A stretch of 64,000 nt of DNA from Panax quinquefolius (Eukaryota > Streptophyta > Magnoliopsida > Apiales > Araliaceae): contig CM035171.1 in the NCBI GenBank assembly GCA_020205615.1, positions 123,942,893-124,006,892 on the forward strand, in the 5' to 3' direction. The notes below the pieces were generated by a model that was given only the letters and a program-made list of their open reading frames with translations, had not been told where the DNA came from and did no database searches. Position numbers and translations under genes: made by a program. Below, one piece after another: positions 35,397 through 48,400 of this stretch. Numbering within the stretch: position 1 is the first letter of the stretch; each line of letters opens with the position of its first letter.

Positions 35397-36026
35397 CTAG
35401 ATAAACAGCATACCCTCTTGCTTGTGCCAGTAAACAAAACCACGTTTATATAAAAATTGGAAATTGAGAGACATAGAAGGGATTCATATGCACATGCAAA
35501 GAAGAATGTAAACTCAACTAAAGCAAAATGAAATATGAAATTATGATACACATTTCCAATAATGTAAATTTTGTAGTGGATAAAAATCGAATCTTTACTC
35601 TGAAAACGTACACCAACCATAAATAGCTCAAATACTACTTTTTTTTGCTAGAAATTACTTCCTTGTATGATAATTAGGGATTCCCGTATGAAATTAGGCA
35701 GATGCCCATTATATATACACTTGTATTTACTTTAATACGATTTTATTAGAGGGGGGAATTAGGAGCAAACCTGATATAATTTGTTCCCGACATTAGTAGT
35801 AGCCCTTGTTCTTCTTCTTCTCTAAAAAAGCCCTAAAAGCTGAAACCCTAGAACTGGTGGGGGTTGTTCGGCTTACTTACAACTTCGCGTGCTAGATTGG
35901 CGACACGATCAATGTTACCTCAATTTTACTTGTATTTTTTCTCCTCCTAAAAGAGTATACGGATAAAAAAAAATAGATACTACAAAATAACGTCTCAATA
36001 TTTTATATGGGTATGTTTAATAATTA
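35397..36026. promoter_or_regulatory. Remodeller 5' region: first intron, probable non-coding exon, promoter
   Basis: The minus strand at about 35880-35771 is a plausible 5' UTR exon (a purine-rich gagaagaagaagaacaaggg followed by a donor CAG|GTTTGC). It contains an ATG at 35793-35791. Upstream, beyond 35900, lies AT-rich DNA and then the MITE at 36027, so the promoter between gene and MITE is at most about 150 bp long. Confidence 0.45.
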
Positions 36027-36437
36027 CTCCCACCGTCCCAGGATAAAAATCCTTATTACTTCTTTCCGTCTTAAATTATCTGTTGTTCTAAAGTTCTACA
36101 CACATACCAATATATATGATAAAAATACTAAAATACCCTTATGTGCTAATTTTTTATTTTCTGTAATTAAGGCTTTAGTAAAAAGAGATTGTCCATGGAA
36201 GAGTGTGCCAAGTTCTTTTAAGAATCATAATTTTGGCAATCACATTCTTATCGGTGGGAATATGAAAAGGATGCTTAAAAAAGAGGAGAGACTTGAATGA
36301 GTAATGACTATCAACAATTAAAGTAAAGGGGCAAACTTGGAAAACAAAGAAAAAAAATGCATTGAAATCTTAAAAAAACAGATATTGTGGGACAAAATTT
36401 TTCTGCTAAAACAGCAGATAATTTGGGACGGAGGGAG
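36027..36437. mobile_element. Stowaway/Mariner-like MITE, TA target duplication
   Basis: The ends are ctcccaccgtcccaggataa and, at the other side, the inverted form of ctccctccgtcccaaattat. They are flanked by TA on both sides (36025-36026 and 36438-36439). At 411 bp with no transposase ORF, it belongs to the common CTCCCTCCGTCCC family of plants. Confidence 0.8.
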
Positions 36438-36439
36438 TA

Positions 36440-39350
36440 CTATTTTGGGTTGTTCCATATTAAATGTCCTATTTCTTTTAATAACCAAACTTTTACACAT
36501 TTTTTCCTATTATGCGATTAAATATCTCATACTTTTTTTATTCTAATTCTCTCTCCATATTTAATGACATTATTATTGGCAATTTTGTCATTTTATTCCT
36601 CTTCTTAATATGCGTGAAATGTAAGACCCCAGCTTTTATAAATAAAGATGAATTTTTTTATAAATATTATTTTTGAATATTATGGAATAAATTTGATATA
36701 ATGTTATAGTTATGGGTAATATTTATAAATTTTGCAAAGTAAGCAAAGTTGTTATAAAATATTAGTTTGGTGGGGAATATTCTTTTTGTCGGGGAATATT
36801 CGCATACGACGACTCAATCATTAATGGACCCCATTAACTAAGTATTGTCAGTAGTTAGAAAATCGACAAAATTATTTTTCTATAAAAAATAACTGCGCAG
36901 GTGTTATTATCATTAAAAACTGTTGAACTATCCAGTAAAAAATACGATGTCTGGCGTGGTTGTATAAGTAGACATGATATTGATTATTGATCTTTACGTG
37001 AGAAGTCACTCGCTTATGCTTTCGATTATTATTCTGATAATTCTTTGCGTCATATCTCTTATATTATTGATTCAATTATTGTCAAAGATCATCCAGATAA
37101 TATGTTATAGTATTAAATTATTAATTGAGACGACAAGTTATAAATGATTAATAATTGTTGAAAATTAAATATGTGTTGATTAAAAATAAAATGATTTGTG
37201 GTAATATTTATTCATCCTCGATGTATATAAAGAGTCTCATTATGAGACGTTTGTGGTAAGTTTGATTATTTTATGGGGGGCCCATATATCATCATCTAAG
37301 AGTCCTTCACAATAGTAATTACCTTTGTGAATAGTAATTACCTTTGTGAATAAAGTAATTACCTTCATCGATAGTATTTACCTTCGTCGATAGTAATTAC
37401 CTTCTTCATAGTAATTACCTTCGTCGATAGTAATTACCTTCGTCAATAGTAATTACCCCTTCGCAAATAGTAGTTGTTCCTTCATATTACCAAGAGTTAA
37501 CTCGCCTCTTCTTGATTCCAAGGGTTAATTACCCTTCCATGAATAGTAGTTGTCTCTTCATATTACCAAGAGTCATTTTGACCTTCGTTAAGACCAAGAG
37601 CCACCCTCGTTTTTCTATAAATAGAAAACTCATTCCATCATTATTTCTTACTTAATTCAATTTGAAACTCTGTAGAGAAAACTATAGAGAGAAAGAAGAA
37701 AAGTATTTTCTTCTTCACTTTTCCAATATTCAATTTCTTCTAGGTAGGGAATATTATTTGTTGTAGACTCGTAAGGGGTGTTATTCTTTCTTATTCATGA
37801 AGAGAACTTCATTATTCCATTCTTTATTATTACATTGGAATAACTTTGTAAAAAGTGGCATACCCTATACATGACTTGTATATGCTTAATACCCTATACT
37901 TGGTGAAATCCTTATATTATTCCATTCTTATTTATTCATTAGAATAACTTTTGTATATCTGCTTAATCCCTATACTTGGTGACATTCTTCTATTATTTTA
38001 TTATTCCGCTGAACATCATGTATACGTGTTTTACGCCGGACTGGTTCCGTCTTTATTATTATGCCTTTATTATTACTATTGGAATATCCTCGTCATGCAT
38101 CTTTTTACTGGCGGACGAGTGTTCCGTCTTTATTATTCTATCTTTATTATTCTATTGGAATATCCTCGTCATGCATGTTTTTTACCGGACACAGTTCCGC
38201 TTTTTATTATTACGTATTTATTATTACATTGGAATAACTTTTGCCTGCTGCAATCTGCATGCATGGTGATTTCTTTTGTTATTTCATTCATTATTATACT
38301 CGGTTGGTTAAAATTTTGACTTATATACTTCATGAATTTAGTGGAATATCCTTGATATTTAAGGCTTCATCCAAAGATTTTTAATGAAAATATTTTTCCG
38401 AGCATTCTTGAATTTTACTCTACAAAAGCGATGTCATGTTGATAATTTGGGCGTTATTAGTTCTGAATAAATTAATTAATGAACTTGTTTTATTGAATTA
38501 TTATGTCATTGTCATCATCCTCATGTTATATTATGTTATCTTTGGCTTACGTGCATAGATGAACTTAGTATGATTATGATCGGGGATCATTCGGTATAAT
38601 CGTGGCTTGATATAAATGATGTGACAAAAAGTCCTCGATGGCTTTGTAATGCGATGATAGATAGTTTTTGGTATGATTATGACCGGGGTGATTCTAGTAT
38701 AGTCGTGACCATTGATAATTTGATGAAAATCCTTGACCGTGATACGAGGGATGATTAGATATTGTGGTTTATTCATTAAACTGAGTCTTAGTGATAAAAT
38801 TTATGAAAACCTTTTAAAACCTAAAAGATAGTAGACTTTATTTTCAATTTGACTCTTTTAATGGATTACGTATTCATTACCGAGCTTAAAGCGGTTTGTC
38901 TATTGTATTTTATCGGTTATAACATTGTTGAAGACTATTGATAATTTATTACGCATTATCTTAGTTATAATATTTCTTCTTCGGGCTAGTTGAGCTCACC
39001 CTTTCTTTCATTTATTCTCGTCGTGAAATGAGAATATAAATTTGGACGAGTCGGGGAAAAGAGTGATGGTCCCGAAGATAACATTAGTAGTCCTCATTAT
39101 TACATTAAATAGTGTGACAATAAATGTAATGAGGACTCCTTGAGTATGGATATTGTCTAAATGACAATATTCCTATTAGAACTCTCGATTTATGTATTGT
39201 AAGTATGTTACACCTACGGATGTATAATTAAGTTTGTATTTGAATTTATATACCGTATGAAGTGGCGACCCAAGATGGGTGACGTATACCTAATTTTGGG
39301 GGCGTCGGATGAAAAGTCTACTGGACTTTTATCCCGGAGACGGAGGGAGT
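36440..39350. mobile_element. Second CTCCCTCCGT-type MITE, split by a solo LTR
   Basis: 36440-36619 has the internal sequence usual next to such ends (ttccatattaaatgtcctat), and after the LTR the element resumes at 39310 and ends ggagacggagggag at about 39350. Its left end seems lost at the junction with the first MITE. Confidence 0.55.
36620..39309 (+). mobile_element. Solo LTR of the large chromovirus family, TSD TGAAA
   Basis: It starts tgtaagaccccagctttt and ends ggggcgtcgga. The 5-bp TSD TGAAA is present on both sides (36615-36619 and 39310-39314). It is 2,690 bp, the same as the LTR at 39354-42043. It contains the agtaattaccttcgtcgat array (about 37310-37460), a TATA box ctataaatagaaaac at about 37613, and ~55-bp repeats in the transcribed part (about 37975-38240). 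Open frames in it (37951-38319 and 37976-38269) arise from the repeats. Confidence 0.92.
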
Positions 39351-39353
39351 ATA

Positions 39354-42043
39354 TGTAAGACCCCAACTTTTATAAATAAAGATGAATTTTTTCTATAAAT
39401 ATTATTTTTGAATATTATGGAATAAATTTGATATAATGTTATAGTTGTGGGTAATATTTATAAATTTTGCAAAGTATGCAAGTTGTTATAAAATATTCGT
39501 TTGGTCTGGGAATATTCTTTTTGTTAGGGAATATTAGATAACTACTCAATCATTGGTGACCCTACAATGTAATTATTGTCGGATTGAAAAACGACAAAAA
39601 TATTTTATAAAATAACGGCTGGGAGGTGTTACCGTTTAAAAGCTGTTGAACTACCCGGTGGTAAAAGAAATACTGATGTCTGGCGGGGGTTGCGTAGTAG
39701 CACACCGTATTGATTATTGATGCTTACGTGAGAAGTCACTCATTTATGCTTAATTATTCTACATGAATTCTTGCATCATATCTCTTATATTATTGATTCA
39801 ATTATTATCACAAAGATCATCACAGATAATATGTTATAGTATTAAATCAATAATTGAGATGACAAGTTATAAATGATTAATAATTGTTGAAAGATTAAAT
39901 ATGTGTTGATTAAAAATAAAATGATTTGTGGTAAGTTTGATTATTTTATGGGGGCTAAATATGTCATCATCTAAGAGTCTCTTCATCAATAGTAATTACC
40001 TTTGTGAATAGTAATTACCTTCACGATAGTATTTACCTTCGTCATCGATAGTAATTACTTTCGTCGAATAGTAATTACCTTGTGAATAGTAATTACCTTA
40101 ATCGATAGTAATTACCACTTGTGAATAGTAATTACCTTCGTCGATAGTAATTACCTTTACCGACGTCTAACCACTGTCGTTTTTCACATTCTGAAAGGCC
40201 GAACCACTTGTCGTTTCACATTACAGCGCCAAACCACTTTTCTTTTTTTCACATCATCAATCGTTAAACCACTTGTCTTTTCACACTAAGCAAAAGCAAG
40301 CTAGAAATCTTCTATAAATAGAGGCCTAGTGCTTCATTATTTTTCACGTAATTCATTCAAGCTATAGAGAGAAAGTATAGAGAATAAGAGAGAAAAGAGA
40401 AAGAGTATTTTGTTACTACACCTTCACAGCGATATTCAATCTCCTACCAAAAGTAAGAGGTGTTATTCTTTCTTATTCATGAAGAGAAACTGTTGTTATT
40501 CCATTGCTTATTATTCTGCTGGAATAACTTTGATACGCTGTGATTTACCTATACTTGGTGACATTCTTCTATTATTCTGTTGGAACATCCTGTTTGTGTG
40601 TTTTACACCTGACTGGTTAAAATCTTTATTATTATTCTGTTGGAACATCCTGCATGCATGTGTTTTACACCGGACTGGTTCCGCTCTTATTATTATTCTG
40701 CTGGAACATCACATCATGTGTGTTTTTACACCGACCGGTTTCCGCTTTTTATTATTACATTGGAACATCCTCGTGCATGTGTGTTTTACACCCGGACTGG
40801 TTCCGCCTTTATCATTCTGTTGGAATATCCTATCTCGTGTGTTCCGGATCTGGTTCCATCTTTATTATTCATTTGGAACATCCCGCTTGCGTGAATTTCA
40901 CCCGACTGGTTCCGTTATTATTATTCTGCATTGGAATAACTTTGCCTATGATAAGTACCACATGCACGGTGATTTCTTTTGTTATTCCATTCTTTATTAT
41001 ACCCAGTTGGTTAAAACTTTGACTTATACTCCATGAAATTAGTAGAATATCCTTGATATTTGCGTTTCATCCAAAGATCTTTTCATGGAAATATTCTTAT
41101 GATCATTCTTGAATTTTACTCTACAAAGCAAAGATGTCATGTTGACAATTTGGACGTTAATAATTCTGGATAAAATAATTCTTGAACTTGTTTTTTGAAA
41201 TTCTTATATCATTGTCATCATCCTCATGTTTATTATTTTTTTAAAGTCATCTCGTGGCACATAGTGCATAGATGGACTTGGTATGATTATGACCGAGACT
41301 ATTCGGTGTAATCATGATCGTAATGTTACAAATGATGTGGTAAAAATCCTCGATTAGTAGTAGTGTATTGATGGACGATTGTTGGCATGATCATGACCAT
41401 TAATGAATACACAAATATTCTCGCCCGTGAGTGCGTGAATAATTGTGGTCGTGATACTAAAGAATATCCTCGGCGTAAAAGTGCGGGGTGATTCGATGAT
41501 GTGGAATATTTATTAAAGTTTGAGTCTCAAATTTATAACAATGATGAAAAACCTTTTAAAACCTAAAAGATAGTAGACTTTATTTTCTACTTGACTCTTT
41601 TAATGGATTGCGTATTCCACTGCAGATTAAACTTGATGTTTATTATATTTTATCGGTTTAACATTGTTGAAGACTATTGATAATTTATTCGCATTATCTT
41701 AGTCATAATATTTCTTCTTCGGGCTAGTTGAGCTCACCCTTTCTTTCACTGCTTTCTTCTTGAAATGAGAATATAAATTTGGGACGAGTCGGGAAACGAG
41801 TGATGGTCCTCGAAGATAGCATTAGTAGTCCTCACTATTCTCGTGAAATAAATAGTGATAATAATTGTAATGAGGACTCCTTTTTGAGTTTGTATAATAT
41901 CTAGTAGACGATATTTGTATTTAAACTCACGATTTATATGTCGTATTGTACACCTATACAGTTATGTTAGTAAGTTGTATTTAAATTACACCATGTAAGT
42001 GGCGACCCAAGATGGGTGATGTATACCTAATTTTGGGGCGTCA
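39354..42043 (+). repeat. 5' LTR of the large chromovirus
   Basis: It contains tgtaagaccccaactttt, the agtaattacc(ttcgtcgat) array at about 39985-40165, a TATA box ctataaatagaggcc at about 40311, ~55-bp repeats at about 40560-40920, and the end block ggcgacccaagatgggtgat to ggggcgtca. The longest open frame (40410-41036, 208 codons) reads as hydrophobic repeat translation and also stays open in two other frames. Confidence 0.93.
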
Positions 42044-42048
42044 TGGTT

Positions 42049-42064
42049 GGTATCGAGCTTAGGA
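42049..42064 (+). promoter_or_regulatory. Primer-binding site (initiator tRNA-Met type)
   Basis: tggtatcgagcttagg is close to the 3' end complement of initiator tRNA-Met (TGGTATCAGAGC), with one base missing in the cagagc part. It lies 5 bp after the LTR end. Confidence 0.8.
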
Positions 42065-42232
42065 TATGATCCTGGCTAAGATGTGAGAATAGTACTAGGA
42101 GGGAGAGACGGGAATACCTTCTTCGCTAGTATTTGACCTAATTAAGTTTATGTGCTATTTTATTGGTTGGTCAAGATAGGGATAATTTGTTACATGTCAA
42201 TTAACCTTTTGTTTTGTGGCAAGATCTCGAAA

Positions 42233-43320
42233 ATGACATCCGAGAATGTTGAAAATAGCATGGGAGCCCAAGCGATCGTTGATTCACCACATATCAATAA
42301 TCGTGATAATGTGCATCGAGAAGGCGATAATCCTCATGCAAACAACAACACCGACCAAATGATGAATGATCAAATGTTCGTGAGGCTTTATGCGATTTAT
42401 GCAACAAAGAAAGTGAGCGACTCCTATCCAAAACGTAGGTGGAAACACGGAAAACTCTCTGCCACACCGCTAAACAATTCAAGGAGCTGGGACCACCGGA
42501 GTTTAAGGGAGATCCAAAACCACTTACGGCGGAAGCATGGATAAAGCAGATTACCAAGATATTTGATGTCTTGGGATGCTCAGAGAGCAAAAGGTTCCTT
42601 CACGCTTTTATGTTGCGGCGGAGAGGGTTCATGGTGGGAATCGGTAAAACGTACTCAACTCAACTTTGTCTTCAAGATATCTTGGGAGAAGTTCCAGAGT
42701 CGTTCAACGACAAATACCTTCCCGAAAGTATTCGCCATATGAAGGAGGTGGAGTTTATCAAGTTGGAACAAAACAATATGATCGTGTCGCAAATACGAGG
42801 CAAAATTTGCGGAGTTATCACGATTCGTCCCACTTGGTGGATAATGAAGAGAGAATGGCGCTAATGTTTTTAAGAGGTTTGAAGCGGAGATACGTCAACA
42901 TCTTATTTCTCATAAACCGTGTTTGTATTCGAGATGTTGTAAATATGGCTCGATTAGTGGAGCGCGATAACGAGTCAACGCAACTAAAAGAGAAGCGGTA
43001 AATTTAAAAATTATAATACCAAATGAGTAGTCATCGAGCGGTGACAACAAGCGTGGAGGAATCAACGGGCGGATATGGTAACCACTTTTGGTGGTAATCG
43101 TACAAAACAATAAGAATGGACATTTCAAGAAAAGGAGATTCAACAATGATGGAAAGACGTCGGACCAAAGACCATTGTTAAGGAAGGAGAAAGACCACCT
43201 ATTATATGCTTCAAAATGCGGAGGAGGGACACATCACCAAAAATGCCCGTATGCCGTCCCAAAGCATGTTATAATTGTGGAAGAGAAGGTCACTTAGCTC
43301 GATTTTGTCGCCATCAAGAC
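42233..43320 (+). pseudogene. Chromovirus gag with two CCHC zinc knuckles (broken)
   Basis: It begins ATG at 42233 (MTSENVENSMGAQAIVD). The capsid-like core follows (FKELGPPEFKGDPKPLTAEA, WIKQITKIFDVLGCSES at about 42475-42600), then EVEFIKLEQNNMIVSQ and VDNEERMALMFLRGLKRRY in other frames. Two zinc knuckles are visible: C-F-K-C-GGG-THHQKC near 43205-43250, and CYNCGREGHLARFC at about 43264-43310. Several frameshifts separate these parts. Confidence 0.85.
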
Positions 43321-43439
43321 AAATTCAGCTAGGATGGAGGCACCAAAGGTCATCCCCGGAAAATTCAAAATCGGTAAGTGCAAGGAGAGCGCTTTGTTGT
43401 GACCTCCCGAGAGCAAGGAACCCGAATGAGGTCATCACG

Positions 43440-43640
43440 TAAGCTTATCATAAACTCTAATGAAGTCTATACTTTATTTGATACCGTTCTACCCATTCTT
43501 TTATTTCTCCTACTTGCGCCATCGATTAAATTTGACTCGGAGAAATTAGACTTTGACTTATCTGTGGAAAGTCCGTTGGGAGAAACCTTCATTACATCCA
43601 ATCGCTTATAAGTCTTGTTTGGTTCAAATCGGTACCTCAC
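43440..43640 (+). pseudogene. Chromovirus aspartic protease remnant
   Basis: NEVYTLFDT replaces the usual A-x-V-L-F-D-S-G-A-T context, and the segment continues FDSEKLDFDLSVESPLGETF. The catalytic DSG is damaged by an indel. Confidence 0.6.
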
Positions 43641-44094
43641 ATTACCTCGGTCGATCTTATTTCATTAAAAAATACTTGCATTTGACGTGATTCTGGGATT
43701 GATTGGTGAACTACTTATCATGCAAAAATTGATTGTTTTCGTAAGGTTGTTAGCTTTCATATTCCTAATCAACCTATTATGCTAATTCAAACGACCAAAC
43801 CATTAAAATCAATCACGGCCATCTCAAGCCATAAAGCTATTCGCTTATTGAAAAACGGATGTCAAGCTTTCTTAGCTCATGTCACGATATTTAAACAAAA
43901 TACGCCGGTTTTAAACGATATTTCTATTGTTAATAAATTTCCCGACGATTCCCCAAAGAACTTCCCCTGCCTACCCCAGGCGTGAAATTGAATTTTGTAT
44001 CGACCTTTGAACCCCGTAGATAAAACCTATTTCCAAAGCCCCATATCGAATGGCTCTATTGAACTTCGTGAGTTAAAGACCCAACTCGCAGGAA

Positions 44095-44600
44095 TTGTTA
44101 GACATTGGCTTTATTCGTCCCCAGTACTTCTCCTCGGGGTGCTCCTGCTCTATTCGTGAAGAAAAAAGATGGGAGTATGCGATTTTGTATTGATTATCGG
44201 GAGTTGAATCATGTCACCATCAAAAATAGGTATCCATTGCCACGTATTGATGACCTATTTGACCAGATTCTGAAGGAGCCAAATTCTTTTCAAGATTGAT
44301 CTTCGTTAGGATATCACCAATCAAGATTAGAACCGCCGACATTTCAAAGATTTTTTTAACTCCCAGACGGGCATTATGAATTCTAGTCATGTCCTTTGGA
44401 TTGACTAATGCTCCTGCCGCCTTCATGGATATGATGAACCGAGTATTCAAGGAATATTTAGATCACTTTGTGGTCGTCTTTATTGATGACATCCTTATTT
44501 ATTCCAAAAGCCATGAAGATCATGAAAGCAACACTTGAGGTCGACACTCCAAAAGCTTTGTGAATATAAGCTTTATGCCAAGTTGAAGAAATGTGAGTTC
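44095..44600 (+). pseudogene. Chromovirus reverse transcriptase (broken)
   Basis: [20 protein letters not shown] then [20 protein letters not shown] (44105-44299), [18 protein letters not shown] (about 44397-44450), and [19 protein letters not shown] with the catalytic F-I-D-D intact (about 44454-44510). A frameshift lies between the first and second parts. Confidence 0.9.
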
Positions 44601-44889
44601 GGCTTGAAGAAGTAGCATTCCTTGGGCACGTGGTATCAAGTCATGGAATATCTGTTGACCCAAAGAAAGATCAAGCTATTCAAAGTCGGAACAACCTAAA
44701 TCGATGGATCAAGTCGTAGCTTTCTCGGTTTAAATTTGGTTATTATCTGAGATTCGTGGAAGGATTTTCTCGAATCGCTACTCCATTGACTCAAATTGAC
44801 TCGAAAAGATACAAAGTTCGGTTGGAGCGAAGAATGTGAGAAGAGTTTTCAAGAACTCAAGAGGAGACTTATTTCAAAGACTGCTCGAC

Positions 44890-45280
44890 AATACCATCCG
44901 GCTCGGAGGATTTGTCATTACAAAGGATGCTTCTAGCAAAGGGTTGGGATGTGTTCTTATGCAACATGGAAAAGTTATAGCCTATGCCTCATGACAACTC
45001 AAAGAATATGAGAGGAATTATCCTACTCATGATCTAGAGTTAGCATTGTTGTCTTCAGACTTAAAATTTGGAGGCATTACTTGTATGGGGAGAAAGTGGA
45101 GATCTTTACTTGATCATAAAAGCCTCAAATATTTCTTCACTCAAAAGGAACTCAACATGCGACAACGACGTTGGCTTGAACTCGTTGAAAGATTATGATC
45201 ATACCATCCAATACCATCCTGAAAAGCGAACGTGGTAGCCGACGCGTTGAAAGCGAAAGATCGTATGCAAGTACGAAAAG
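44890..45280 (+). pseudogene. Chromovirus RNase H (broken)
   Basis: Readable parts are GGFVITKDASSKGLGCVLMQ, KEYERNYPTHDLELA, HYLYGEKVEIFT and KANVVADAL-like sequence. Stop codons replace the expected R/S in AYAS-QL and D in T-DHKSL. Confidence 0.8.
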
Positions 45281-45499
45281 GCGTTATTGTCAACACAAAG
45301 GCCCATTTTGTGTGACTTGCAAAAGGATGGAGATAGAGTTAAAGACTCTGGGGACGTGTGATGTGATGATAGCAAATATACGAGTAGAATCGACTTTAAT
45401 CGATAAAGTTAAAGTCGCTTCTCGCTGCTACACTGGAGCTGGATGCGCGTATGAGGAAGAAAGTGCAAGAAGGTGCTATCTTAGGAAGCAAGAATCGAT

Positions 45500-48400
45500 G
45501 AAGAAGGAATACTTCGAGTCAACTCCTGACTTTGTGTTCCTAACGTCCCCGATTTAAAGTATAATATCATGATGGAGGCGCACAACACACCATTTGCAAT
45601 CCATCTCGAAGTACCAAAATGTATCATGATATTCGTCATACATTTTGGTGGAGCAATATGAAGAGAGAGATAATATTTGCTTATCTCAAGGTGTCTAACT
45701 TGTCAACGAGTTAAAGCGAGCATCAAGTACCAAAGGTCCATTGCAACCACTTGAAATTCCGAATGGAAGTGGGTGCACATTACTGATGGATTTCGTTCTG
45801 GGGTCTTCCTAAGGTTTCTCAAGGCATTGATGCGATTTGGGTCATTGTTGATAGATCGACCAAGTCTCGCTCATTTCACCGAATACGAAAACTCACTGAA
45901 AACTTATACACTTGAACGCCTTGCTTCGTGTGACGCCCCAAAATAGGTATACATCACTTATTCTTCGAGTTGTCAATACATGGTATGTAAAACAACTACA
46001 ACTTTATTATTACAACAAGAAAACTGTGAGTTTGAATACAAATATTATCTTCTGTATAATATCTATACTCAAATAAATCCTCATCACATTTATCGATACA
46101 TTATTTTACAAAATGGTGAGGACTACTAAACAATCCTTTCTAAAACCTTCATTCCATACCCCGACTCGCACTCGCTTATATTCTCGCCTCCCGAGAAAAA
46201 TGGAACAAAAAGGAAAAGGGTGAGCTCAACTAGCTCAAGAAAGAATATTATGACTAAGATAATATACAACAAATTATCGTTAGTCTTCAACAGGAAAAAT
46301 CTAATAGAATACAATAGACAACAAATTTTAAATCAATATTCGCAGCGAAATAATAATTCATTAGAAGAGTTAAGTAGAGAATGCAAACTACTATCTTCTA
46401 TGTATGAATTTAAAAGTTCATCGCTTATCTTTTATCCCCAGAACATCAATTAATATACATCTCGAATCAAATATTCATCTTTGCACTACAGCCAAAGATA
46501 TTCATCACTGTAGTGTTCATTTAAACACCTGCTCATCTTTTTACTACGGCCCAAAGATATTCTTCAGAAATCATTCATCTTTGCACTACAGCCAAAGATA
46601 TTCTTAAGAAATCATTCATCTTTGCACTACACAGCCAAAGATATTCCATAATATCATCATTTAAGACCGAGGATGATGAAAATATTTTTTTAAAGAAACG
46701 AATCCAAAGGAAACAAAATGACAAGGATTAAGGATTAAGGATTCGTATTGGTTTTATCCACGTCCAAAATACCTCAAAAATAATCATAGTGGTGTAAAAT
46801 TCAAGAATGATCAAAACATGGATACAATCAAAGCTAGTATCCGTAATAGATATTTTGACGAAAAGAAGAAATTTTATTTTTCGATGAATAGTACTTATTA
46901 CGTGAATATCAGATAATAGTGAATAGCCGTATACGTGAATAAGTAACTCAAACACCAAAAGATAGAAATTCCACAAAAAACATCTTCACGCTTCATTTAA
47001 TAGTACTCGTGAATAAGAACTCGTGAATAAATGAATAAACTCATGAATAAGAACTCGTGAATAAGAACTCATGAATAGTAACCCCGACATGAAAAAGTTC
47101 TAAATTTGATAAAAGTTCCAACCAATATTTCAAAGATAATGATATTGAAGAAATAATATCATTTGAGAAGAAAATAACATCCCTTACCTCGAAAGATTAA
47201 GACTTCTAAATTTGAATACCGGGATATAAGTCTTTGAAGGAACTTGCACCGCCTAACAATACTCAAAGTATACTCAAAATACTCACAAGAATACGCCGAT
47301 AATATAGAGAGAAAAACTTCAGCTTCGGTGTGATTTTCAATTCTAACCCAAGACCCTATTTATAGAAAATATTTAGAACACCAAAGTAGAAAATTTATTA
47401 AAATATTAATATAATTTTTATTAAATTCCTACGCACCCAAAAATCTGATTCAAACCATCACCACCAAGAGTGACTCACCTTGCTTAACTAAAAAAAAAAA
47501 ACGTTTTTCTTATTAAAAATATTTAAAACTTCAAAATTAATTATTTCGAGCTTCGAACTTTAATAATTCATAATAAATAGCCCTTTATCGTAAAATTTGA
47601 ATCTCGAGAGTTTTTATAGGAATTTCAATTCTCTACAACTTTGCGTAAGAAAGTTTTTCCAAATTCCAAATAGAAATTGACCAAATCCACAAACGGGTGA
47701 TTTTACGTGCTATAATCAAATTTCTCACCAATAAATGGGGTCCACCGACATGTTTTAACATGTTTTAAACATTTATTGCAACAAAAATACTCTTCCTCCT
47801 CAGATACTCATATATCCCACATTCGTTGTAAAAATATCACCATTATTATATTATTAAAATATAATAATATATTTAAATGAATTATTTTATCGTAAAAAGA
47901 TAAAATTTCAATTTTCAACAATTGTCACATTAAACTTTTTCTCCATCTATATCCACATAAAATCAATATTTTCTCATCATATAAATCAATAATTAATTAT
48001 TCACAAATAATATTACGTAATCACAATATTGACAACCGTGCAGCTTCCTGTGAAAGAGGGGCTTTTCCAATAAGAATTTCTCCTTCATGCATAGCAATTA
48101 GGTGACCAAACCTCTCCTTAGATGTAACTTTCTAGACATTGCCAATAATGTTATCTAATAATATTATTCAGATAATATGAATTATTGCTTCGATAATGAA
48201 AAATACGTGTAATGACAATTATCAAAACAACAAAGAATATAAAATATCAACGCAAAGAATTATTAACTCAATAAAATAAAATCTTTGAAGAATTATCAGA
48301 ACCATTATTGAGTAAGTACCTTTAATAATTGGTGCAATCATGGTACTTGTCTGACGCCAGATTCTTATGTTTTAACCACCGGTATTCCAATAAGATAATC

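Noticed and set aside
42049..42064. Possible tRNA gene at ggtatcgagc
   Set aside because: It is only a primer-binding site next to an LTR; no cloverleaf.
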